From DASVHS01 sp035468985 (GTDB taxonomy: Bacteria > Acidobacteriota > Thermoanaerobaculia > Gp7-AA8): a stretch of DNA of 64,000 nucleotides. This document shows, piece after piece, positions 16,241 to 25,820 of this stretch (position 1 is its first letter; every line of letters begins with the position of its first letter). Made by a program: the position numbers and the translations under genes. The DNA is taken from the NCBI GenBank assembly GCA_035468985.1, contig DATISF010000054.1, positions 124,001 through 188,000 of the forward strand, given 5' to 3'. Under the pieces are notes generated by a model. It was not told the DNA's origin. It did not search any database and saw only the letters and a program-made list of their open reading frames with translations.

Positions 16241-19200
16241 CTACCGAATCGCAAACGGAACCGTGTGGATGGTTGGATCACCGTTCACGGTGAATCCGAG
16301 AACGTAATCGCCCGACGCCAGGCCCGTCGTTTTCAGAGTGAACAGGTAGGATCCGTTCTGGGAGCGGAACAGCGGTGAGTTGTTTCCGGTCGGAGCAGCC
16401 GGCAGCCACGTCGAGCTTCCGATCCTCTGGACACCGTACGCGGTGACGACCACCGCCGGTGAGGCGAGGTTGTTCCCCGACGCGTCCAGAATCTGGATGC
16501 GGAACGAGAGCGAGCTCCCTGGCGCCGATGGCTGTGCGCCCAACACTCCACCACTTACACCGTAGCTCACTGTCAACGTCGACGACGCGGTGGCCGAATT
16601 GAAGTTCGGGTCGCCGCCGTACGTCAGCGTGATCGGGAAGACTCCGACGGAGAGACTGCCGGTCGCGAACGTAGCGGAGAACGTGCCGTCCGGCTGGATC
16701 GGTGCGGACTGGGCGTTGCCGTTCAAGTCGACGGTGACCGAACCGGTCGGGATGAGGGTGCCTGCCGAGATCCGGCCTGTAACGGTTGCGGATGACGTAC
16801 CGATCACGATCGACGGCGCGGTCACATCGCTGAAGTCCGGCGAGGCCTTCGTCACTGTGATCGTCACGGAGGCCGAGGCCTGGTTGTAGTTCACCGTGGC
16901 CGCGGCGGTGACGGTCAGCGTGTTCACGCCTGCGTTGAGAATGGTCCCCGCCGGCGGGTTATACGTGAGCGCACCGGCCGGCGAAGGACCCGGCACGGTC
17001 ACGGTCGCATTCAGTTGCACGGGACCGAGCGGCGTTCCGTAAACGATGTCGGCAGGATTGGACCAGTGAATTTGCTGGTCGGCCTTATTCACCATCAGAG
17101 TCACGGACGCGGATGCGGTGTTGTAGTTGAGCGTGTCCGCCGGAGTGAAGCTGGTCGTGAGAGTCTGCGAGCCAGCGTCGAAGGTCGTCCCCGCCGCAGG
17201 GTTGTAGACGAACGTGCCGGGGACATTCGCCGTCGCATTGAGCTGGAGCGATGACAGAGCGGTGGGATACGTGATTGGCGACGGCGGAGCCCACGTAATC
17301 AGTGGCGTGGCCTTGGAGATCGTCACCTGAACCGCCGCCGATGTCGAAGGACTGTGAGTGGGTGAACCGTTGTACGTCGCGGTAATGGAATGCACTCCCG
17401 CCGTGAGCGAGGCCACTTGAATCGATGCCGATCCGGCGGCGAGAGGCGCTGTGCCCACCGGCGTGGCACCGTCGAGGAAAGTCACATTCCCGTTGGCGCT
17501 CGCCGGGCTGACGGTCGCCGTGAACGTGATGACGGTTCCAAACACCGCGGACGTTGACGACACGGAAAGCGTCGTGGTGGTCGGCGCGGCGGAAACGCTG
17601 ATCGTGCAGTTTGCGCTTCCCGCGCATCCATTCGCGTCGGTCGCGGTGATCGTGAACGCCGAGGTGCCCGATGCGGTGGCCGAGCCGGACAAGGTGCCGT
17701 TCGATGCCAGACCGATCCCAGCCGGCAGAGATCCGGCGGTCACGGCAAAGGTCACCGGACTCACTCCTCCTGTGGCGGTGATCAACTGATTGTACGAAGC
17801 GCCGACTGTCGTGCTCGGTAACGAGGTGGGCGAGAGTGTGATCGTCGGACACGCCACCGTGAGCAGGTCGAAATTGATATTGGCGGTTGCCGTTCCGTCC
17901 GCGACATTGATCGGAGTCCCGACCGTGGGGTCGCAGTCCTCGCACGGCAGATGGTTCCACAGTTGATCGTGGTATGTCGCATCGACGGTATTGATCGTTC
18001 GGGCGAAGTACGTGCCACCGTGCGCCAATTCCACGGTGTAATTGCCGCCGGTATCGGACGTGCCGCGGCTGATCTCGTTTCCGTTCGAATCAAAGATGCC
18101 GACGTCGGCGCCGGCGAGCGGCGTGCCGCTAACCGCCGCGAACACATGGCCACTGATGGTGGAGGTCGTGCCGCCCAGATTGAAGTTGATGTTGGGAGTG
18201 GTCTGGCCGCCGGTGACATGAACGGGCGTCCCAGCGGTCACTGTACAACCGGTGCTGCACGGGATGTTTGCATAAAGCGTTGGTACATAGTTCGGCGCGC
18301 GCCCGATGACGTAATAGTCGCCGGTGGTCAGTCCATCGGAAACCGAATAATGCCCGGTCGTATCGCTGAAACCGTACGCGGCCAGCACACCCGTGGCGCT
18401 GAAGACCTGCACGAAGCCAAACGGAGCAGGAGCGCTTGTCGAGGCGTCGAGAATCGTGCCGCTGATGGTTCCGCCCGTCTTTCTCAGCGCGAAATTCACG
18501 TTCTCGAACGGCACGCCGAAGACAACGTCGATCTGAGTGCCGCTCGTCGGCGCACAGCCGCTGCAGTCAATGCCGGAGTAGAGCTGATTGAGATAGTCCT
18601 GTTGCAGTCCGTTTTGCGTCAACGCGTAATACCTGCCGGCCGCCGGAAGGTAAATCGTGTAGCTGCCGTCGACGAAATCGGATGTCGTCGCGAGAACCTG
18701 CTGCCCGCTGGCATTGTAGAAGACGACGAGCACTCCGCCGAGCGCACCGCCCGTCACCGCATCGGTGACGCGGCCTCTCACAATGGCCTGAGAAGAGTGC
18801 ATCGCAAAATTGATATTCGTGGTCGTCGCACCGAGGGTGACACTGATGGAATTGCCCGTCGTGACCGAACAACCTGTGCAGTCCCTCCCGTTGTACAGCT
18901 GGGAGAAGTAACCACCAGCGCTCGCGAGCGCGTAATAGCTGCCCGTGACCAGACCGTGAAAGGACGTGTAGCTGCCGGCTTCGTCCGACGTAGCAAACGT
19001 AACGACCGAGCCAGCCGCGTTGTAGATTGCAACCTGTCTCTCCGGCAGAGGCGACGAATCGAAAGCATCGGCCACGTTTCCTGAGATCCGTCCACCGCTG
19101 ACAAGTGAAAAATTGATGTTGCTCGTGGTCGCGCCGAGAGACGCACTCAAGGATGTTCCCGACGTCGGGCTGCAACCGGTGCAGTTGATTCCCGAATACA

Positions 19201-20437
19201 GCGAGTCGACGAGGCCAGGATAAATTCCGTTGAACGTACGGGCATAGAACGTGCCGCCATGGTCAAGCGTGATCTGGTATTGACCGTCTGCATCCGTACT
19301 AGACGATGCTGTCGGCACGCCGGAAGTGTCATACAGGACGACGGTCACGTCCTGCAGGGGTGCCGCGGCCGGACCCGTGACTCTTCCCGTGATGGTGGCG
19401 AGGCTGACAGCATTGCTGTGCAGCGCAAAATTGATTCCGCTGGTCGTGCTTCCATCGGCCACCGCGAACGGTGTTCCGTCGAGTGGCGAACAAGCAAAAC
19501 CGAGGCAATCGATATTGTTGTAAAGTTGTGGAACGTAGTTGTCGGCACTGGCGAGGGCGCGATAGTTGTCGGTGAGGAGCCCAGTGATGGAGTAGTGACC
19601 GGCCCCATCCGTCGTGGCAATGCCGGCGGTGTCCCCTGACGAGTCGTATAGAAAGACAAGCGCCGCGCTGACCGCTCCGCCGCCGGACTGCGTGACGGTC
19701 CCCGTGACCGCTCCCGCAGAGGCGGCGACCTGCGGTTGACGCAACAGCGTCGCGTGTCCCGGCGAGTAGACGATGCCAATCGGATATTTCAGCTTCTGAT
19801 CACGGATCCTTAGGCGAAGCGTGGCCACCGCACCGCGATCACTCCGATCGACTTCCCAACGCGCGTCATACGACAACCTGCCGGACGAGTCGATCGTCAT
19901 TGGAGCCGACAGGAAGGCGTCCGAACCGTTTCCTGTGACGAAACGAATTCCCCGATCGTTGTTGACGATTTCGAGTACGCCGGCCGCAGTGGTTACTCGA
20001 TACGCGATGGCCGCGGCATCGCTGGCGTTCTCGACAAACAAGACCTCGGACTCCGTACCGCCGGCGGCAGTACGAAGGACGTCAACGCCGGGGAACGCAT
20101 CGGTGTACGCCGTGCCCGAAGCTGTCACTGATCGGATGCTGCCGCGCGAGAGCTCCGGCCGTAACACGACCAGCGTATTGCCGATCTCGATCCGATAACC
20201 CTCTGCGAATCGATCCTCGAAGCCGCGAAGCCCGCTGGTCTCCGCAGCTACGGACCTGCTGCGCGGCGATCCCGAGGAGAGACTCGTGATGCCAATCAGT
20301 TGTCCGATGGCGGGAAATTCGGCGCGAAGCCGATGGTCGGGACCGAGGACTGCCGCCCAAGCATCGAACGAAGCGTGCGACAGTGCAATGCCGACGACCA
20401 AACTTAAGAACAGGATGTGCCGGTTGCCACGACTCAA
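16241..20437 (-). CDS. Giant secreted protein with six carboxypeptidase-regulatory-like repeats and Ig-like domains
   Basis: 1398 residues with a signal peptide (HILFLSLVVGIALSHASFDAWA). After an N-terminal region of about 200 residues come six repeats of about 100 residues (roughly 215-870) of the carboxypeptidase-regulatory-like type. Each has a GxYxI/V strand pattern, a YY/YRALA motif, a CxxC-type pair (for example DCTGCS) and ends in INFxL. Then come a putative Ig domain (LPAGIGLASNGTLSG), a Big_3-type Ig repeat (VTFLDGATPVG), two MBG-like repeats (ITYPTALSSLQLNATA and VYGTPLGPVQLNATV), another Ig repeat and a C-terminal beta domain ending DYVLGFTVNGDPTIHTVPFAIR. It is probably an extracellular adhesin or matrix protein. 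No catalytic motif is seen. Confidence 0.85.
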   Translation of the reverse strand: MSRGNRHILFLSLVVGIALSHASFDAWAAVLGPDHRLRAEFPAIGQLIGITSLSSGSPRSRSVAAETSGLRGFEDRFAEGYRIEIGNTLVVLRPELSRGSIRSVTASGTAYTDAFPGVDVLRTAAGGTESEVLFVENASDAAAIAYRVTTAAGVLEIVNNDRGIRFVTGNGSDAFLSAPMTIDSSGRLSYDARWEVDRSDRGAVATLRLRIRDQKLKYPIGIVYSPGHATLLRQPQVAASAGAVTGTVTQSGGGAVSAALVFLYDSSGDTAGIATTDGAGHYSITGLLTDNYRALASADNYVPQLYNNIDCLGFACSPLDGTPFAVADGSTTSGINFALHSNAVSLATITGRVTGPAAAPLQDVTVVLYDTSGVPTASSSTDADGQYQITLDHGGTFYARTFNGIYPGLVDSLYSGINCTGCSPTSGTSLSASLGATTSNINFSLVSGGRISGNVADAFDSSPLPERQVAIYNAAGSVVTFATSDEAGSYTSFHGLVTGSYYALASAGGYFSQLYNGRDCTGCSVTTGNSISVTLGATTTNINFAMHSSQAIVRGRVTDAVTGGALGGVLVVFYNASGQQVLATTSDFVDGSYTIYLPAAGRYYALTQNGLQQDYLNQLYSGIDCSGCAPTSGTQIDVVFGVPFENVNFALRKTGGTISGTILDASTSAPAPFGFVQVFSATGVLAAYGFSDTTGHYSVSDGLTTGDYYVIGRAPNYVPTLYANIPCSTGCTVTAGTPVHVTGGQTTPNINFNLGGTTSTISGHVFAAVSGTPLAGADVGIFDSNGNEISRGTSDTGGNYTVELAHGGTYFARTINTVDATYHDQLWNHLPCEDCDPTVGTPINVADGTATANINFDLLTVACPTITLSPTSLPSTTVGASYNQLITATGGVSPVTFAVTAGSLPAGIGLASNGTLSGSATASGTSAFTITATDANGCAGSANCTISVSAAPTTTTLSVSSTSAVFGTVITFTATVSPASANGNVTFLDGATPVGTAPLAAGSASIQVASLTAGVHSITATYNGSPTHSPSTSAAVQVTISKATPLITWAPPSPITYPTALSSLQLNATANVPGTFVYNPAAGTTFDAGSQTLTTSFTPADTLNYNTASASVTLMVNKADQQIHWSNPADIVYGTPLGPVQLNATVTVPGPSPAGALTYNPPAGTILNAGVNTLTVTAAATVNYNQASASVTITVTKASPDFSDVTAPSIVIGTSSATVTGRISAGTLIPTGSVTVDLNGNAQSAPIQPDGTFSATFATGSLSVGVFPITLTYGGDPNFNSATASSTLTVSYGVSGGVLGAQPSAPGSSLSFRIQILDASGNNLASPAVVVTAYGVQRIGSSTWLPAAPTGNNSPLFRSQNGSYLFTLKTTGLASGDYVLGFTVNGDPTIHTVPFAIR

Positions 20438-20495
20438 GGGTTACCTCACTTTGACGCAGGTCTGCAATCAACTGCCGGCGCGGACTGCTTCGTCG

Positions 20496-21416
20496 TCACT
20501 GTGTGCTGATGTTGCTGCTCGTGGCCTGCGTGCCGCCGTTGCCCGCAATCGCGTTGTTGCCGTGCGTCAGCACGCTGCCCGAGATGATCGCGATGCCGTT
20601 GCTGTTCGTCACAACGGAGCTTCCGAAGAGCCGAACGGTGCCGCCGCCTGCGTCGCCGACCGAGATTCCGACTCCATTTCGGAACATTGCCGTGCCGTGG
20701 ACATTGACCTCGCTGCTGTTCCTAACGAACAGCCCTGCAGTGGCGTTCTCCGAGAGAACGCAGTTCACGACATCCGCGCTCGTACTGTCGGCGAAGACCG
20801 CGCTGCCGTTGCCGGTTACGCCGTTTCCAGTCGTCCCAGTAATACGAACGTTGTCGAGCGACAGCAGAACACTTCCACCACTCGTTGGCGCGGAGTGCAC
20901 GCCGAATCCGTTGTTGTTGCGAAGTGTCGTATTGGAAATGGCGACCTTCGTGGCCGTTCCATTTGGCGCGATATCAACGGCGCTGTTCGCAAAGTCGAAA
21001 ATTGTGCAGTTTTCAATCGTGACACGACCGGCGGTGAGAATCCTGATCCCATTGGTGCCCGAGCCGATCCCATTGAATGTGAGATTTCGGAGATACACGT
21101 GATCGGTGCTCGCCGCTGAAATCACGATCCCGTTCACGCCGGAGACAAGAATGGATGCCACAAAGTCGGCACCCTCGATCGTGATGCTTTTCGTGATCGT
21201 GACAGCCCCAAAGCCGCCGGGATCGAGGACGCTGATTTCCCCACCGGCAGCAGTTTTCGAGATCGCGCCAGCGAACGTCTTGCACGGCGCGGTTCGGCTG
21301 CACGGGTTCGCATCATCGCCCACTCCCGAGACCCACGTTCGTGAGGCCTGAGCGTTCGCAATGACACTAATTCCAAGGGCCAGGACAAAGATGCCGAGGA
21401 CACGGTGAATTCTCAT
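20496..21416 (-). CDS. Secreted right-handed parallel beta-helix protein
   Basis: 306 residues from the ATG at 21416, chosen for the strong GGAGGA ribosome-binding site and the signal peptide MRIHRVLGIFVLALGISVIANA. The mature start TWVSGVGDDANPCSRTAPCKTFAGAI is a common opening of pectate-lyase-like beta-helix proteins. It is followed by rungs such as NGIRILTAGRVTIENCTIFDF and NNGFGVHSAPTSGGS. Such proteins bind or cleave polysaccharides, but no catalytic triad can be assigned. The C-terminus is simple (TQATSSNISTQ), with no anchor. It precedes the 1398-residue protein on the same strand, with 58 bases between them. Confidence 0.82.
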   Translation of the reverse strand: MRIHRVLGIFVLALGISVIANAQASRTWVSGVGDDANPCSRTAPCKTFAGAISKTAAGGEISVLDPGGFGAVTITKSITIEGADFVASILVSGVNGIVISAASTDHVYLRNLTFNGIGSGTNGIRILTAGRVTIENCTIFDFANSAVDIAPNGTATKVAISNTTLRNNNGFGVHSAPTSGGSVLLSLDNVRITGTTGNGVTGNGSAVFADSTSADVVNCVLSENATAGLFVRNSSEVNVHGTAMFRNGVGISVGDAGGGTVRLFGSSVVTNSNGIAIISGSVLTHGNNAIAGNGGTQATSSNISTQ

Positions 21417-21420
21417 GCTT

Positions 21421-22077
21421 CCTCCAAGTTCGAAGCCGCTGCGGATGTTTGGGGGCGGATGTGGAACGAATGATACCTGAGTTGGGGGTGAGACGGGTAT
21501 TTGCCAGTTTCGACGGCAATGGTTCAACTGACCCACTACCGTTTCGACCTGGTTTTCGACCCAAGGTCACCAAAACTGCCTCCCGATAATGCCTGTCGTC
21601 TCAGAATACTGGGGGGAGACAACGATGCGATCGTCCTGTGGCCCACCAGCCTTGGGAACCTCTGCACAAGCGCTGCGTTACGTGCCCAGATCCGTGGCGC
21701 TCCTCCTCAACGATGTCCCGCATCGGCTCCTGGTCGCGCCGCTGATCTCGGCAAGCAGGCGCTGTCAGCGCAGCGCACTCCACCTGTTCAGAGGTTCTGT
21801 CTAAGTGTGATGTCTCAACACGTTGTTCTCTGAAAGGAGTTGCCCATCCAGGCGACTTCGGCGATCCTGAAGGTCTGCAAACGAACAGGCCGCCGGGAAG
21901 GAGCCGGGATGGACATTCAAGGTTCAATCGTTGGCGGTGACCCTGCGCCGACCATCATTGACGTTAGAAACATGGGTTGTTTTTGTTGAATAATAGTCGC
22001 TTTGGGCGGCGCGCCGTTCGAGATTTGTCTGGTATGCCACCGACCACGACTTCACCGCTGATTTCGAGAATACGATC
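21421..22077. other. About 650 bases without a recognisable gene
   Basis: Short frames of 60-164 codons occur on both strands but overlap each other and show no motif I recognise. The last 100 bases before gmd are AT-richer (GGGTTGTTTTTGTTGAATAA near 21974) and probably hold the gmd promoter. A decayed mobile element is possible but not shown. Confidence 0.4.
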
Positions 22078-23127
22078 GTGACGCGACGCGCCCTCATCAC
22101 CGGTATCACCGGCCAGGACGGTTCTTACCTGGCGGAGTTTCTGCTCGACCACGGCTACGAAGTTCACGGCATCATCCGCCGTTCCTCCTCGTTCAACACC
22201 TCGCGTATCGATCACCTGTACCAGGACCCGCACGAGCCCAACCGCCGGGTCGTGCTTCACTACGGCGACTTGAACGACGGCTCCTCGCTCAATCGGCTGC
22301 TGCGCGTCATCCAGCCCCACGAGATCTACAACCTCGGCGCCCAAAGCCATGTCCGCGTGTCCTTCGACACCCCGGAGTACACCGGTGAAGTGACCGGGCT
22401 TGGCGCGACTCGCCTGCTTGAAGCGATCCGCGATCTTTCGGATCGTCCCCGCATCTACCAGGCTTCATCATCGGAGATGTACGGGAACGCTGAGTCACCT
22501 CAGAACGAGAACACCCCCTTCCTCCCTCGAAGCCCGTACGCGATCGCCAAGCTGTACGCCTATTGGATGACCGTGAACTACCGCGAAGCGTACGGTCTGT
22601 ACGCGGTCAACGGCATCCTCTTCAACCACGAGTCGCCGCGACGGGGCGAGACGTTTGTCACGCGAAAAATCACGCGCGCCGTCGCACGCATCAAGCATGA
22701 CCTGCAAAGCCGCCTGTATCTTGGAAATCTCGACGCCCAGCGCGACTGGGGTTACGCACGCGACTATGCTGAAGCGATGTGGTTGATGCTGCAGCAGGAA
22801 GAGCCGGAGGACTTCGTCATTGCCACCGGGGAAGTGCACAGCGTTCGCGAGTGCTGCGAACGAGCCTTCGCCCGCGCGGGAATTGCACTGGAGTGGCGCG
22901 GCAAGGGAACGCAGGAAGCGGGAATCGATCAACGCTCGGGCCGTGTCCTGGTCGAGATCGATCCTCGCTATTTCCGTCCGACCGAGGTGGATCTCCTCCG
23001 AGGCGACGCAGCCAAAGCTCGTGAAAAACTCGGATGGTCACCCAAAGTGACGTTCCGGGAATTGATCGACCTCATGGTCGATTCGGATCTCTGCCTGGCG
23101 GCATCGGAAGTAAGGCTTGCCCGCTGA
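22078..23127 (+). CDS. gmd: GDP-mannose 4,6-dehydratase
   Basis: 349 residues from a GTG. The first step of GDP-fucose or GDP-rhamnose synthesis: GDP-mannose to GDP-4-keto-6-deoxymannose. The NADP-binding loop GITGQDGSYLAEFLL is at the N-terminus, the catalytic stretch ASSSEMYG and the YAIAKLYAYW (YxxxK) pair are present, and the family block NHESPRRGETFVTRKITRA follows. The C-terminal EVDLLRGDAAKAREKLGW is also typical. It is followed after 13 bases by fcl, so the pair makes GDP-L-fucose for the cell-surface polymer. Confidence 0.95.
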   Translation: MTRRALITGITGQDGSYLAEFLLDHGYEVHGIIRRSSSFNTSRIDHLYQDPHEPNRRVVLHYGDLNDGSSLNRLLRVIQPHEIYNLGAQSHVRVSFDTPEYTGEVTGLGATRLLEAIRDLSDRPRIYQASSSEMYGNAESPQNENTPFLPRSPYAIAKLYAYWMTVNYREAYGLYAVNGILFNHESPRRGETFVTRKITRAVARIKHDLQSRLYLGNLDAQRDWGYARDYAEAMWLMLQQEEPEDFVIATGEVHSVRECCERAFARAGIALEWRGKGTQEAGIDQRSGRVLVEIDPRYFRPTEVDLLRGDAAKAREKLGWSPKVTFRELIDLMVDSDLCLAASEVRLAR

Positions 23128-23140
23128 TCGATCTTCGCGA

Positions 23141-24109
23141 ATGAGCTCGTTCTGGCACGCACGTCGAGTCCTTCTCACCGGCAGCGGCGGATTCCTCGGG
23201 CGCACTCTCAAGAAGCAGCTGGAAGTACGTCGCGCGGGAACGTTGCTCGCTCCGCGGTCGGCTGAACTCGACCTCCTCTGTGTGGATCACGTGCGAGCGT
23301 ACCTGACGTCGCACGAACCACATCTGATCATTCATGCAGCGGGGTTGGTCGGCGGAATCGGCGCCAACCGCGAACGTCCGGGTCGCTTCTTTTACGAGAA
23401 CGCCGCGATGGGCATGCACCTGATCGAAGAGAGCCGTAAGGCGGGCGTCGAGCGATTCGTCTGCATCGGCTCGGTGTGCGGATATCCGAAGACGACTCCC
23501 GTACCATTCCGCGAGGCAGACATGTGGGACGGCTACCCAGAAGAAACGAACGCTCCGTATGGATTGGCGAAGAAGATGCTGCTCGTGCAACTGCAGGCGT
23601 ACCGTCAGGAGTACGGCTTCGACGGGATCTTCGTCGTCCCGACCAACATTTATGGTCCCGGCGATAACTTCGATCCTGCCACGAGCCACGCCATTCCTGC
23701 GATGATCCGCAAATTCACCGAGGCTGCTGCGAGCGACACCGCCGAGGTCGTCCTCTGGGGTGACGGGAGCGCGACGCGCGACTTTCTCTACGTCGATGAC
23801 GCTGCCGAGGGGATCCTGCAGGCCGCCGAGCAGTACGACAGCAGCGAGCCGGTGAACCTCGGAAGTGGAAACGAGGTGAGCATTCGGGAGGTCGCCGGGT
23901 TGATCGCCAGGCTGACGGGATTCGGGGGCACAGTCCGATGGGACGCAAAGCTGCCAAACGGCCAGCCTCGTCGGAGTCTCGACAGCTCGCGAGCACGAGA
24001 AGCGTTCGGCTTTGCACCTCGTGTCGATTTCGTCGAAGGCCTCCGCCGAACCATCGCATGGTTCGAGGCCAATCGAGCCGCATCAGGCCCCGACACTCGC
24101 GGCGTGTAG
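23141..24109 (+). CDS. fcl: GDP-L-fucose synthase
   Basis: 322 residues from the ATG at 23141; an ATG at 23117 would overlap gmd. The NADP loop is LLTGSGGFLGRTL. Family markers are HAAGLVGGIGANRERPGRFFYENAAMG, the catalytic SVCGYPK, and the YGLAKKMLLVQ YxxxK pair, with TNIYGPGDNFDPATSHAIPA later. The enzyme epimerises at C3 and C5 and reduces C4 of GDP-4-keto-6-deoxymannose to give GDP-L-fucose. It is probably co-transcribed with gmd. Confidence 0.94.
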   Translation: MSSFWHARRVLLTGSGGFLGRTLKKQLEVRRAGTLLAPRSAELDLLCVDHVRAYLTSHEPHLIIHAAGLVGGIGANRERPGRFFYENAAMGMHLIEESRKAGVERFVCIGSVCGYPKTTPVPFREADMWDGYPEETNAPYGLAKKMLLVQLQAYRQEYGFDGIFVVPTNIYGPGDNFDPATSHAIPAMIRKFTEAAASDTAEVVLWGDGSATRDFLYVDDAAEGILQAAEQYDSSEPVNLGSGNEVSIREVAGLIARLTGFGGTVRWDAKLPNGQPRRSLDSSRAREAFGFAPRVDFVEGLRRTIAWFEANRAASGPDTRGV

Positions 24110-24195
24110 TGTCCGAGCGAGCTTGACGACCGATCTAATGGCTGCCATCCTACGCGTGCCAAACAAACATCCGGCACCCGCTTGAACCTTCGCTG

Positions 24196-25812
24196 ATGAA
24201 TTACACCGAACCAACCCCTGACGGCCCGCAGGCCGTGGAAGGAACCTCCGAGCCCATCTACATCAGCCGCTTCGTACACGTTCTGGGCACGTACCGCACA
24301 ACGATTCTGTTGTCACTCATCGCGGTCGTCGTGTCGTACGCGATCATCGCGATCGTCTTGTACTTGACCGCGCCTGCCCAGCGAGTGACGAGCCAGCGGT
24401 TTCGCCTCGACTTCGAGCGAGCCAGTGAGGGCCGATACCCGAACGGCGCCCGATTCAGCATTGCGGATGTGGTTGGAACGCCGATTCTCCAACGCGCTTT
24501 CCGAGCAAATCACCTGTCCGGGACGATGGGCTTTGCGGAGCTCACGCAATCTGTCTTCATCCTCGAATCAAATGCCGCCTCGGAATTGCTGGCAGCTGAG
24601 TTTCAGTCGAAGCTTGCCGACCCCAGGCTCACTCCCGTCGACCGTGAGCGGATCCAGAATGAGTACGAGTTGAAACGGCAGAGCATCAGCAAGAACGAAT
24701 ACTCGATCAACCTGGTCCGAAGGGACGGACTGCACGCGATCCCGGAGCCGATCGTCCGGAAGGTGCTTCTGGACATCCTGGATGGCTGGGCGGACTTCGC
24801 TGTGAACCAGCAGCAGGTCTTGTCATATCGGATTTCGGTTCTTTCACCGGACATCCTCAAGCCGAACGCCATTGAACTGAGTGACCCCATCGCCGCGATC
24901 GAGGTTCTCCGCGGCAAGACCAACCGAGTCATCCAGAACATCAAGGAGATCGAAGGCCTGCCGAGCGGGAACCTGGTCCGAACGCCGTCGGACAGAATCT
25001 CGCTGCCTGAGGTCCGGCTTCGGCTGGAGGAGATTATTCGCTTCCGGCTCGAACCGCTTGTGACGCGCGTGAAAGCGAGCGGCTTGATCACCGATCCTGG
25101 CGCGACAACGCGGTTCATCGAGACGCAGCTCGCCTATGACCAGCGGCAGTTGCAGTCGAAGCTAACGGAAGCGGACACCACGCGGCAGGCGATCGCGCTG
25201 TATGAGCAAAGGACGGTCGCGGAAGGACCTCGGGCCGAACGGGCGTCGTCGGCCACGGCCGAGCGGCGCGCGGAGAGCGGCGCCGGCGGCAACGAGACCG
25301 TCATGCCACAGCTCAGCGACACATTTCTTGACCGCTTGTTGGCACTCACGGATCGTGCCGCGGAAGCCCGGTACAGACAGAAGCTCGTCGACGAATATCG
25401 GCAGACCGTCGCGGATACGATCCCGATTCAACAGGCCGTCACCTATGACACTCAGCTTCTCAATCAGCTTCGTACCCTACCACCCGCAACCTCACGAACC
25501 GATGCGGCAACGGTTCGAGCGGAGATCGACACGATTCGTGCGGAAGTGTCAGGGCTGATCGAGAAGTCGAATGAGCTCTACAAGCTGATCTCGAGCAACA
25601 TGACACCCTCGACCCAGCTGTTCACACTGACATCCCCTCCGACGACACGGACGGTCCGCGCAATCAGTCTGACACGTCTCGCTCTATACGGCATCCTGCT
25701 CGTGCTCATCTCGATCCCGGTGATCGTCGTTGCCTGCCTTCTTCATGCCCGAATCAGGGAAGAAGAGGCAGCTGAAGCACACGTCGCACAGCATCACGCG
25801 GCCGCGTCATAG
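24196..25812 (+). CDS. Wzz/GumC-like polysaccharide chain-length determinant
   Basis: 538 residues with one transmembrane helix near residues 35-60 (TTILLSLIAVVVSYAIIAIVLYLTA) and a second near 495-520 (ALYGILLVLISIPVIVVACLLHA). The long periplasmic part between them is helical and Gln/Arg/Glu-rich. This two-helix topology is that of polysaccharide co-polymerases controlling glycan length or export. No fused tyrosine kinase domain follows the second helix. It lies 86 bases after fcl in the same direction and ends 8 bases from the convergent NusG-like gene. Confidence 0.75.
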   Translation: MNYTEPTPDGPQAVEGTSEPIYISRFVHVLGTYRTTILLSLIAVVVSYAIIAIVLYLTAPAQRVTSQRFRLDFERASEGRYPNGARFSIADVVGTPILQRAFRANHLSGTMGFAELTQSVFILESNAASELLAAEFQSKLADPRLTPVDRERIQNEYELKRQSISKNEYSINLVRRDGLHAIPEPIVRKVLLDILDGWADFAVNQQQVLSYRISVLSPDILKPNAIELSDPIAAIEVLRGKTNRVIQNIKEIEGLPSGNLVRTPSDRISLPEVRLRLEEIIRFRLEPLVTRVKASGLITDPGATTRFIETQLAYDQRQLQSKLTEADTTRQAIALYEQRTVAEGPRAERASSATAERRAESGAGGNETVMPQLSDTFLDRLLALTDRAAEARYRQKLVDEYRQTVADTIPIQQAVTYDTQLLNQLRTLPPATSRTDAATVRAEIDTIRAEVSGLIEKSNELYKLISSNMTPSTQLFTLTSPPTTRTVRAISLTRLALYGILLVLISIPVIVVACLLHARIREEEAAEAHVAQHHAAAS

Positions 25813-25820
25813 CCGTTCCC

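Noticed and set aside
21421..22077. Possible insertion-sequence relic upstream of gmd
   Set aside because: Some translated stretches look vaguely transposase-like, but I could not match any conserved segment, so it is only listed as a region without a gene.
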